64,000 nucleotides of DNA from Saitoella complicata NRRL Y-17804. Taxonomy: Eukaryota > Ascomycota > Saitoellomycetes > Saitoellales > Saitoellaceae. Below the pieces are notes generated by a model. It was given only the letters and a program-made list of their open reading frames with translations. It ran no database searches and was not told where the DNA came from. Of the stretch, positions 31,878 to 40,139 are shown in pieces. The position numbers were made by a program, and so were the translations under genes. The DNA is taken from the NCBI RefSeq assembly GCF_001661265.1, contig NW_017566993.1:558001-622000 (forward strand), written 5' to 3'. The number at the start of each line of letters is the position of its first letter. Positions within the stretch are counted from its first letter, which is position 1.

Positions 31878-33128
31878 ATGGATCAACTTGACCTCGACGA
31901 ATGCTCGCCCTCTTCAGCTTCATCGATTTCTACGGCCTCGACACCATCAACGCCGTCATCCTTGAGCTCCGGAGCATCCAGACGAATCACCGATTGGGAC
32001 CTTTATTTGCAATCCATGGAGACCGACAATTCCGAAGACGAAGATTACCAGCTGCTTGGAATCATCGAAAACACTCGATATATCTCTGCATGCGAACGAT
32101 TGGCAAAGTCCCAACACTTCACTGAAGAGGTTCTCAATGGTTATGATGACGAAAGGTTCAAGACCTACTACAGAATGAATCGAGAAGATTTTCATTTCGC
32201 CCTCGGTCTGATCAAGACCAACCCGGTGTTCTACAACAACAGTGCTTGTGAACAAGCATCAGTAAGGTATCAGCTGGCTTGTATCCTCTTTCGATTCGGC
32301 GCCCAAGGTTCTACTAGTTCATCATTGTCGAAAATAGCCGAATTGTTTGGAATCGGTAAGGGCACCCTAACCGTGTTCACTCGACGTGTTTCCCTTCGCC
32401 TGGATGGTAAAACTCGAGAAACGGCAACATCTGGACTACCTCTGCCAGCGCAAAAAGCAGGTAAGTCACTCCATAGAACCTTATCAAGCATTTAATGTTA
32501 ACGGCTTACCCATGGTATTCAGTACGGCCTTCAGGCAACCATTGTTTGTGATGACCAGTGTCTTATAAGACACTTTAATTGCTCTCTACCTGGTTCCCAG
32601 CATGATTCAACTGCCTACAAGGATTTACCGCTGCACCTAGACCCAGACGTATACTTCGGTCCCACCCAATACCTGCTTGCGGATTCAGCATACAGCAATA
32701 CCATGTCAATTGTCACTCCCTTCAAGCAGTATCAAGGATACACGGCCCGGAAAGCTGGATTCAACTGTGAAGTTTCCCATATAAGGGTCACGGTCGAGCA
32801 TACCATTGGAGTGCTGAAGGCTCGATTTGGGTCGCTACAGTGCCTTCCCATGACCGTTTCTGAAGGAACCTATGAAGGTCTGTTTCAATAGATACCATCT
32901 TGGATTGTCCTGGCCAACATACTCAATCTCCACGGATCCGCGGACATCGACGAATCATGGTTGGTAAACATGGATCTAGAGGGAGATCACCCCGATGATA
33001 TACGCGCGCATTTCAATCAAAATGGCACTCAAGCACGCCGTCGAATGCGCCGTACCGACCTTTTCCGCAAATACCGTGAGGATATCGAGACTTTTGATAC
33101 AAGGGTTGGGAATCGAGCAGACCACTGA
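31878..33128 (+). pseudogene. Harbinger (HARBI1-like) transposase, degenerate
   Basis: An N-terminal region from ATG 31878 (MDQLDLDECSPSSASS...) continues through 'RMNREDFHFALGLIKTNPVF' and a helix-turn-helix-like 'SSLSKIAELFGIGKGTLTVF'. After ~32400 the protein-like signal moves to another frame ('RQHLDYLCQRKKQ'), so a short stretch that should hold the first catalytic Asp looks deleted. A probable intron, 32461-32522, leads into 'YGLQATIVCDDQCLIRHFN', 'YLLADSAYSNTMSIVTPFK' (second Asp) and 'HIRVTVEHTIGVLKARFG' (Glu). A stop at 32889-32891 interrupts the frame, which then continues as 'IPSWIVLANILNLHG' to a stop at 33126-33128. At least two lesions make it non-functional. No sign of host domestication. 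Confidence 0.8.
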
Positions 33129-33465
33129 GCGCATGGGGAATAAACAAACTAAATGCAGTATTTACACTTGTTTTTCAATCCTCTATCGACAATTTACCTA
33201 TTTACAGCAGTCTAAGCATTCAAGCGGACCACCATAATTGGTCGTAGGGACCGGTAATCCGGTCGAAAACCAGCCTGGATTCATTGGGTTGTTGGCCTCG
33301 ATTCGCGTCCCGTTTTGGTGTTGCGGCTTTATGCACGGTAGACCGTGCATGCTTCACGTGAGCGGGAGCTAACCGCCTGCTGAAAAAATAATCTGTCTAT
33401 GTTTTGTAAGGGTCGGTCAGACATTAGCGTATTATGCCCTGGATTATAATCTACTTCGCTGTAAA

Positions 33466-33490
33466 TTTTGCAGAGGTTTGACTACCCCCA
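33466..33490 (-). repeat. Harbinger terminal inverted repeat, right
   Basis: Reverse complement of 31466-31490 apart from one base. Confidence 0.88.
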
Positions 33491-33540
33491 TTAGGGCAGG
33501 TTAGGAGGGCAGGACCAGCTGTGCACGCGCGTAGATGTGC

Positions 33541-33664
33541 AATTGCAACTGCCGACGGATTGGCCAATCAGATCTGCTCCACATCAGCTCACCAGCTGGT
33601 TACGTCACCGCGCCCAGAACAGCCCGCCATTCGTAATCCTCCTCAGCGATGGAGCCGTATATAA
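33541..33664 (+). promoter_or_regulatory. Catalase core promoter
   Basis: Contains a 19-bp direct repeat copy (33541-33559), a CCAAT-box pair in GGATTGGCCAAT (33556-33567), a CRE-like TTACGTCA (33600-33607) and a TATA box TATATAA (33658-33664), 54 bases before the ATG. CRE sites bind stress bZIP factors (Atf1 type) in fungi; that use here is inference. Confidence 0.6.
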
Positions 33665-33717
33665 GGCGCGTACACCTCCCACTTCGGGTATCCCTCACTT
33701 ACCACTAATATACCACC

Positions 33718-35970
33718 ATGTCGTTGCAATCAGCACTCGAGACCATGCAGGAGGTCGGCGGCGGTTTGAAGGCCAAGATGGCTGAGAAGGCGAATGCTCT
33801 TTCGTCCAACGCGAAGATCAAGCAGTTGGGACAGTACACCGTCACCCCAGAGTCCACCAGGGACAACTGCATGACAACAAACACCGGTGTCAAGGTCTCC
33901 AACACCGATGACTGGTTGAAGGTCATTTCCGACAACGGTACCGGTCCTCATATCTTGGAGGACTTCCATGCTCGTGAGAAGATCCACCATTTCGATCATG
34001 AGCGTATTCCGGAGCGCGTGGTCCATGCTCGTGGAGCTGGTGCTCACGGTGTTTTCCGTTTGTTCGAGTCGGCGGCCGATGTCACCTGCGCCAAGGTCCT
34101 CACCGACACTTCCCGCGAGACGCCCATGTTCGTCCGTTTCTCTACTGTCTTGGGATCCCGTGGTTCCGCAGACACCGTCCGTGATGTCCGTGGTTTCGCC
34201 ATCCGTTTCTACACCGATGAGGGTAACTGGGATATCGTCGGAAACAACATCCCTGTTTTCTTCATCCAGGACTCGATCAAGTTCCCGGATGTCATTCACT
34301 CCGGTAAGCCCGAGCCTTCGACTGAGGTTCCCCAGGCTCAGTCCGCCCACAACAACTTCTGGGACTTCATGGGTCTCCAGCCTGAGACTTCTCATATGTT
34401 CATGTGGGCCATGTCTGACCGTGGCATTCCCCGCTCTTACCGTATGATGCAGGGTTTCGGTGTCAACACCTTTGCGTTGATCAACGAGCAGGGTGAGCGC
34501 ACCTTCGTCAAGTTCGTCTGGACCCCCGAGTTGGGTGTCCACTCTCTCGTCTGGGACGAGGCCTTGAAGATCTGTGGTCAGGACCCCGATTTCCACCGCA
34601 AGGACTTGTACGCCGCCATCGACAACGGCGCCTACCCCAAGTGGAAGTTCGGTATCCAGTGCATCAAGGAAGCCGACGCCGACAACTTCGACTTCGACAT
34701 CCTCGACTCTACCAAGCTCTGGCCCGAGCAGCTCGTCCCCGTCCGCTATATCGGTGAGTTCGAGTTGAACCGTAACGTCACCGAGTACTTCCCCGAGACT
34801 GAGCAAGTCGCTTTCTGCACTTCTCACATCGTCCCCGGTATCGACTTTACCGACGACCCGCTTTTGCAGGGCCGCAACTTCTCGTACTTGGATACGCAGT
34901 TGAACAGGTTCGGCTCGTTCAACTTCAACGAGTTGCCGATCAACAGGCCCCTCGCTCCCACCCTCAACAACCAGCGTGATGGCTTCATGCGTCACACCAT
35001 CACCGAGGGCAAGGTCAACTACTGGCCCAACCGCTACTCCTCCATTAAGCCTACCCCTGCCTCCGGCGGCTCCGGTGGTTTCGAGACCTACCGCCAGGAA
35101 GTCAACGGCTTCAAGCAGCGCAAGCGTGGTCCCAAGTTCTACGAGCACTTGAACCAGGCTACCCAGTTCTACAACTCTATGCGTCCCCACGAGAAGAGAC
35201 ACATGACCAACTCCTTTGTGTTTGAGTTGTCAAAGTGTGATGACCCTCAGGTCTACACCACCATGATTGAGCGTTTGAACATGGTTTCGTTCGAGCTTGC
35301 TTGTACGGTTGCTACTCAGGTCGGTGTCGCGCCCCCTGAGAAGCCGTTCAAGACCGAATATCCTACTGCCGCTATTCAGGGTGTTTCTCAGGCCGAGTTG
35401 ACTGGAAATGGCTCGATTGAGGGACGCCGTGTTGCCATCCTCATCGCCGATGGTTTCGATTTGGGACAGGTCACTGAGATGAGGACGGCGCTTGCTGCGC
35501 AGAAGGCTGTTACGTTCATCGTTGGTGAGCGTCGTGGTCCTATCAAGGCCGCTGGACAGGAGGAATCCTCCAAGTACGAGGAAGGGTTGGGCGCGGACTT
35601 CTCTTGGGAGTCGGGCCGTTCTACGCTCTTTGACGCTATCTACGTCCCCGGCGGCGCAGGCCACATCTTGAAGATGAAGCAATCCGGCCGTGTCACCCAC
35701 TGGGTCCGTGAGGCCTTCGAGCACCTCAAGCCCATCTGTGCTACCGGTGAGGGTGTCGATTTCATCCAGCAGGCTGTTGTTTTGCCTGGTGTTGACCTTG
35801 CGTTGAGTGAGCAGAGCACGGAGGTTGTTAACTCTTACGGTGTCATTACCAGCAGGAACGTTGGGTTGACGAACGTTGGCGATGTTGCGAAGCAGTTCAG
35901 TCAGGAGATGAGTCAGCACAGGAACTGGGCTCGTGAGGATGCTGGGCTTAACTTGAAGGTTGCTGCTTGA
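33718..35970 (+). CDS. Large-subunit (clade 2) monofunctional catalase
   Basis: Degrades hydrogen peroxide. Intronless, 750 aa, the size of HPII/CAT-1 type catalases. Heme-site residues are present: distal His103 in 'ERVVHARGAGAHGVF', Asn in 'DIVGNNIPVFFIQDSIKFPD', and the proximal Tyr in 'GRNFSYLDTQLNRFGSFNF'. After ~residue 560 comes the extra C-terminal flavodoxin/DJ-1-like domain of large catalases ('RRVAILIADGFDLGQVTEM', 'DAIYVPGGAGHILKM', 'PICATGEGVDF'). There is no PTS1 (ends NLKVAA) and no obvious signal peptide, so a cytosolic location is likely. The codon bias is strong. A decayed Harbinger element ends 227 bases upstream of the ATG. Confidence 0.96.
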   Translation: MSLQSALETMQEVGGGLKAKMAEKANALSSNAKIKQLGQYTVTPESTRDNCMTTNTGVKVSNTDDWLKVISDNGTGPHILEDFHAREKIHHFDHERIPERVVHARGAGAHGVFRLFESAADVTCAKVLTDTSRETPMFVRFSTVLGSRGSADTVRDVRGFAIRFYTDEGNWDIVGNNIPVFFIQDSIKFPDVIHSGKPEPSTEVPQAQSAHNNFWDFMGLQPETSHMFMWAMSDRGIPRSYRMMQGFGVNTFALINEQGERTFVKFVWTPELGVHSLVWDEALKICGQDPDFHRKDLYAAIDNGAYPKWKFGIQCIKEADADNFDFDILDSTKLWPEQLVPVRYIGEFELNRNVTEYFPETEQVAFCTSHIVPGIDFTDDPLLQGRNFSYLDTQLNRFGSFNFNELPINRPLAPTLNNQRDGFMRHTITEGKVNYWPNRYSSIKPTPASGGSGGFETYRQEVNGFKQRKRGPKFYEHLNQATQFYNSMRPHEKRHMTNSFVFELSKCDDPQVYTTMIERLNMVSFELACTVATQVGVAPPEKPFKTEYPTAAIQGVSQAELTGNGSIEGRRVAILIADGFDLGQVTEMRTALAAQKAVTFIVGERRGPIKAAGQEESSKYEEGLGADFSWESGRSTLFDAIYVPGGAGHILKMKQSGRVTHWVREAFEHLKPICATGEGVDFIQQAVVLPGVDLALSEQSTEVVNSYGVITSRNVGLTNVGDVAKQFSQEMSQHRNWAREDAGLNLKVAA

Positions 35971-36723
35971 GCTTGGTGTTCGTCTTTGAGCGAGGATGTA
36001 TGTCGGACGTTGTGAGAGGAGGATGAAAGTGTATGATGATTTGATATGGTATGGTTATGGCGTATCTTATTTGTTTTTGGCTACTTAGTTTGTGAGAGTA
36101 CGAATAGGTGTACGTGTACGATGTTCTTGGAATAAAGTATTATTATCCTGAAATATGGTTCATTGCTCGTCTCTACATGCTCTCACGCTTGCAGCCAGCT
36201 CCAGCACGCGTAGTGATTGTGGACGTCGAAGGGGGTGCTTTGATGTGTAGTGGGATGATACAAGCAAAGGATAGTCCAATCCAACAACATTGTGACAGGT
36301 CTCGTATCAGTCTTCTACAACAAGGAGGAGTATGGAGCTGTGCCACGACCGGTGTTCCTTTCCTCCTTTTCCCAATCCCTGAAATGGACGCCCATCAATC
36401 GACCACTTCCAAAATTCCTCATGAGCTGCTGTTAAGGACCACAGAAGATATCAGAGGGAAGCGAACAATAACAAAGATGAAAACGGACAGGGCATATCTC
36501 GTGGTTCACTACGATGATTCAAAGATCCAATTGAACACGGGGATAACATGATGGTATTTCATTAACGGACGAAGCTTATCCGGCGCACTGCCATACAAGC
36601 CAAGAAACACAAATCAATGCAAAGATCCGAAAACGCCAATAAATCCAAACCAAAAACATTACCCCGCGCTTCCTTCAATCGTGCAAGACCCAGTTCACGA
36701 CAAGCTATTCAATAGCCCATCGC
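35971..36723. other. Convergent spacer, catalase / eL31
   Basis: About 750 bases. A plus-strand frame at 36108-36551 (147 codons) has no recognisable domain and begins inside the likely 3' untranslated region. I see no RNA gene or repeat. Confidence 0.4.
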
Positions 36724-37162
36724 TTACTGCTCCTCCTCAACGACCTGGGTCTGGAGACCCTTGGTGGTGGGGACGTTGACGGCCTGGACGTAAGAGTACA
36801 AGTTGTGCTTGGCACCCTCCTCGTCGTTACGCTTACGGGAGATCCTGAGGCGCATACGGTGGGGAACACCCTTGACACCCTGCTTCCAGATCTCCTTGTT
36901 CAAGAGAGGGTCGACACGGACGTCCTCGGTACCCATGTGCTTCTTGGCGAACTCCTTGATGACCTTGACGGCACGGGGAGCCTTCTTCTTGAAGGTAGCA
37001 CCGTGAACGTACTTGTGGAGGCTGTGGACAATCAATTAGCCCAGTTGGCTTTGAGAACAAGAGAGAAGGAACATACTGGATGGTGTAGTCACGAGTGATA
37101 ACATCAGAGATCGCGGAGCGTCCGGACTTCTTCTGGGTCTGGGTCTTGTCGGTGGGAGCCAT
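36724..37162 (-). CDS. 60S ribosomal protein L31 (eL31)
   Basis: Two exons on the minus strand, 37162-37077 and 37021-36724; 127 aa. Sequence features typical of eL31: 'SAISDVITRDYTI' leading across a 55-nt intron into 'HLHKYVHGATFKKKAPRAVK', 'IKEFAKKHMGTEDVRVDP', 'WKQGVKGVPHRMRLRISRKR' and the closing 'LYSYVQAVNVPTTKGLQT'. It lies near the ribosomal exit tunnel. The start ATG is directly preceded by CTCTAG, so a 5'-UTR intron ending right at the start codon is possible. Codon use is highly biased. Confidence 0.97.
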
Positions 37163-38661
37163 CTAGAGGATAAGACCACGTTCAGCCAAACCGAACTTCC
37201 TCAAGACATGATGCGAATGGCAACACGAATCTGAAACGGGGGAGGGTACGTAGAACACGCAATCACCCCGGTGCAGACCCTGCAATTTGCTGGGACATTG
37301 TACTGACCTTGACGGTGTTGAAGGGTGCTGGATATCCGACCTTCCCTTGGCTCGCCGCACGTAAGTGAACTTTTTGGTGTGGGCCTTTTAGCCAGGGGCG
37401 CGGAAAATTTGGCAGGGAGGGCGCGCAAACCCTGACCTCCACCCAAAAGCAATTAAATAAGCATTAACTGTGCAGCAAACAACTCAATTAAGGATAAACC
37501 GTCTCTCAGTGGGCGCCTCTCGGCCCGTCCATCCCCTCCAAAGAGCATCCAGACCGTCAACCGTCATTGGTCCATTCCTCGATTACAGCCAGATGTCCAT
37601 GCCCAAGTTTCCCCACAAACTTGCATCCCATCTGCAGTGTGCTCCAGATTGCGGCGGGGCGCAGCAGTCAACAAGCATGAACCCGAGACGTCAGATGAAG
37701 TGATATCCCAACTAAACTTTACGCTTATTTCGGAAATGAAATTAGACAGGCGATCAGACATGTTCGGGCGGATGGAACTCCCAGTTGTTGGAGATATCTG
37801 ATGGGGATGGCCATGGAGGGTGCCAAGGGCGCTGAGCCGCTGTGCTTGGGAACACGTGAAGGTGCAGGATGTCGCGTGAGGAAGCGCAGTCTCTGCCGAT
37901 TCTCTCAGGTTGATGTCGGGGTTTGGTATATCTCTCGGTCTCTGGTGGATTTGAGCAATTTCTAAGGTGGCTCTGGGTCTTGTGGACCAGGCTGTTTACC
38001 AGCGGTTCGGCCCTTAGGGCATGGGTCGAGTTGAACCGGATGATGTCGGCCTCCATCCATGGCCAAAGTGGGGTCTGGTGAAAATCCGGAATGGTATTGC
38101 AGCAACGGTCTAATGGAAACTAATGATGTATTGCACGGAGAAGATCGACAAGCAGGGAGAACTATTGTCTTTTTCTTTCGTCCTTTCCTGGCCGGCTCTT
38201 GGAGAATGTAGCCCAGGAGCATCACGGCAACATTCCTCGACTGGTCCCTATCCCTTCTCCTTGTTGATCGGTCCAACTCTCAGGGTCCTTTCTTGCCTGG
38301 AACGTGCGATGCGCACGAGCCGAGTCGCGCCAACTTTTAGCGAATTGGGGAGGCGAGCGCTAGCGAGTTAATTACGAAACTCATACGTGCATGTGAAGCA
38401 TCGAGGTAGGAGAGTAGAGAGGAGAGCTTTGTGCCGCCGTATCAGATCGATTGCTTGCTCAGCCTCGTCATGACTTCCATAAAACTGGCCTTACTCCTCG
38501 CTCCTTGGGTTCGTCAGAATCAACATTCCTTCACATATCTCAGGCTCAGCTAGTCTATTTTGGTCCGTATTCCTCCTCCTTACGAGTACGCCTTGCTTCC
38601 TCCTGCTACTTTTGACCTCCGCTGACCTACTTGCTTTTAGAACTCTCTTACAGTCTCTATC
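37163..38661. promoter_or_regulatory. Divergent 1.5-kb gap, eL31 / carbonic anhydrase
   Basis: The longest stretch without a supported gene besides the urease promoter. Short frames such as minus 38056-37754 (100 codons, 'MEADIIRFNSTHALRAEPL') have no known domain and shift frame; they may be a missed multi-exon gene. I see no repeat or RNA gene. Confidence 0.35.
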
Positions 38662-39642
38662 ATGAAGATGCACGCTTCCATCCTCATCGCAGCCCTCGCT
38701 GCCTCCGGCCACGCCGCCGCATCCTGCCTCCACGGCACCCAATTCTACAAACGCGAAGCCGAATCCGCAACCGTCTCCACCGACGAAGCAATCGAAAACG
38801 CCGTCCAACCCGAAGAAGAACGCAAAATCCAATTCTCCTACACCGGCGAGACCGGACCTCTGAACTGGCACAACCTCGCTGCGGCCAACAGCAAGTGCAA
38901 TACCGGTCTTAACCAGTCTCCCATTAACCTCGACTACACTGTGAGCAACATCTCTGGATCCGCGATTCAGATGAATGTTCCTACTGTCCAGGTGGCACAT
39001 CTGGAGAACCTCGGTACCACGCTCGAGGTCGCCGTGAACGGTACGACCATCTACGACAACAAAACCTACAGCTTGGCTCAATTCCACTTCCACACCCCCT
39101 CCGAGCACCGTTTCGCAGAGGAGTATATGCCCCTCGAAATGCACATGGTTCACCAAGCTGAAGACGGATCCCTCCTCGTCGTTGGCCCCTCTTTCCAGCT
39201 CGACGAGGAAGGCGGAGACAAATTCTTGGATGCCGTTGTGCATGATATCTCGGCTGTCCAGCACAAAGGTAACGAAACCGAGACCGAGGAACTCGATTTC
39301 TCAGAGATCATCGAGTTGGTGACTGGCTCCGAGGCGCAGAACTTCGTCTATTCCGGATCCCTCACGACCCCTCCTTGCGCTGAGGGCGTCACCTTCATCA
39401 TCCCCCACAAGCAACTCTCCCTCTCTATCAAGCAATACAACGCCATGAAGTCCATCATTAAGTTCAACTCGCGTTACACTCAGAACGCTCCCGGAGAGGC
39501 CAACTTGTTGCAGGTTGCATCGGTTGATGAGAGTGCGTCCGAGGAAATTAACTTGACTATTCCTAAGTCTTTTGCGGAGAGCATTCCTAAGGGACAGTGT
39601 TTGGTCAAGGTCCTTGGTACTTGTGTTGTTGGTGCATTTTAG
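38662..39642 (+). CDS. Secreted alpha-carbonic anhydrase
   Basis: Hydrates CO2 to bicarbonate. Intronless, 326 aa. A signal peptide of ~20 residues (MKMHASILIAALAASGHAAA) is followed by a propeptide-like acidic stretch. The fold is alpha class: 'LNWHNLAAANSKCNTGLNQS' then 'PINLDY', zinc ligands His~142 and His~144 in 'LAQFHFHTPSEH' and His~161 in 'MPLEMHMVHQAEDG', and the substrate-pocket 'YSGSLTTPPCAEGVTFII'. The conserved Cys pair that forms the extracellular disulfide is present. Several N-glycosylation sites (NISG, NGTT, NKTY, NETE, NLTI) fit secretion or cell-wall location. Alpha-CAs are patchy in fungi. It is not linked to urease despite both serving CO2/bicarbonate chemistry. Confidence 0.94.
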   Translation: MKMHASILIAALAASGHAAASCLHGTQFYKREAESATVSTDEAIENAVQPEEERKIQFSYTGETGPLNWHNLAAANSKCNTGLNQSPINLDYTVSNISGSAIQMNVPTVQVAHLENLGTTLEVAVNGTTIYDNKTYSLAQFHFHTPSEHRFAEEYMPLEMHMVHQAEDGSLLVVGPSFQLDEEGGDKFLDAVVHDISAVQHKGNETETEELDFSEIIELVTGSEAQNFVYSGSLTTPPCAEGVTFIIPHKQLSLSIKQYNAMKSIIKFNSRYTQNAPGEANLLQVASVDESASEEINLTIPKSFAESIPKGQCLVKVLGTCVVGAF

Positions 39643-40139
39643 AGGACTACAAGAACAATGAGGAGCATGGTGGGTGAAAGGCGTGAGGCATGGGCGTGAG
39701 GCATGGGCGTTAACGTTTTTGAACGATACTTCTTTGTACGAGTAGGTTAAGGTTTACGATTAGGAGAGGCGCGGGCAATGATATAGCATTGTGCATTGAG
39801 CATGTTTCTACTATAATGCTATAAATTCTTGGCTGCTATGACATTGTCAAACAATTGACATTCCGGCTATTCAAGCATCCCAATGGCTGTGGCTACCGTA
39901 GTGATAATTACAACAAAAATTGTGGGTAGGTATGCATAACTTCATTATCTATTCGTACAATTTCTGCTACTACTTTTTCCTTTTTAAGATGCCTCCCTCG
40001 CATAAACACTCCAAGACGGCTATGAGAATACCGTTATAAGGGAAGTCGACTTCCACGAAACACAAACACCAAGCTTGAAACATAACCAAGAAAGAAGAAA
40101 CCACACGCAGACCTTTGTCTTTATAACCCATCAGAGCCC
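39643..40139. other. Convergent spacer, carbonic anhydrase / RPB1
   Basis: About 500 bases. It contains a 14-base near-tandem repeat (GGCGTGAGGCATGG unit, ~39678-39708) and an AT-rich stretch, otherwise nothing. Confidence 0.4.

Larger units (their letters stand above)
31466..33490 (+). mobile_element. Decayed PIF/Harbinger DNA transposon
   Basis: Terminal inverted repeats of 25 bp bound the element: left 31466-31490 (TGGGGGTAGTCGAACCTCT...) and right 33466-33490, identical at 24 of 25 positions. Inside is one transposase gene of the HARBI1 type. I find no exact 3-bp target duplication (left flank CAG, right flank TTA), so the site has drifted. There is no partner Myb-like gene. The element is about 2.0 kb, inserted between the auxin-carrier promoter and the catalase promoter. 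The near-identical ends suggest moderate age, while the coding part is broken. It also carries a perfect X-box palindrome (31518-31533) and a 9-bp-arm hairpin (33331-33350). Confidence 0.85.

Noticed and set aside
31466-33490. Domesticated HARBI1-like host gene
   Set aside because: Terminal repeats are still present and the transposase is interrupted, so it is a decayed transposon.
33730-35202. 490-codon frame antisense to catalase
   Set aside because: Same effect of codon bias; Val/Asp/Leu-rich and no recognisable fold, while the sense strand is a complete catalase.
36108-36551. 147-codon plus-strand frame after catalase
   Set aside because: Begins in the probable catalase 3' UTR, no domain, codon use unlike neighbours.
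38662-39642. Possible functional link of carbonic anhydrase with urease and catalase as a cluster
   Set aside because: They are 30 kb apart with many housekeeping genes between and no shared control motifs.
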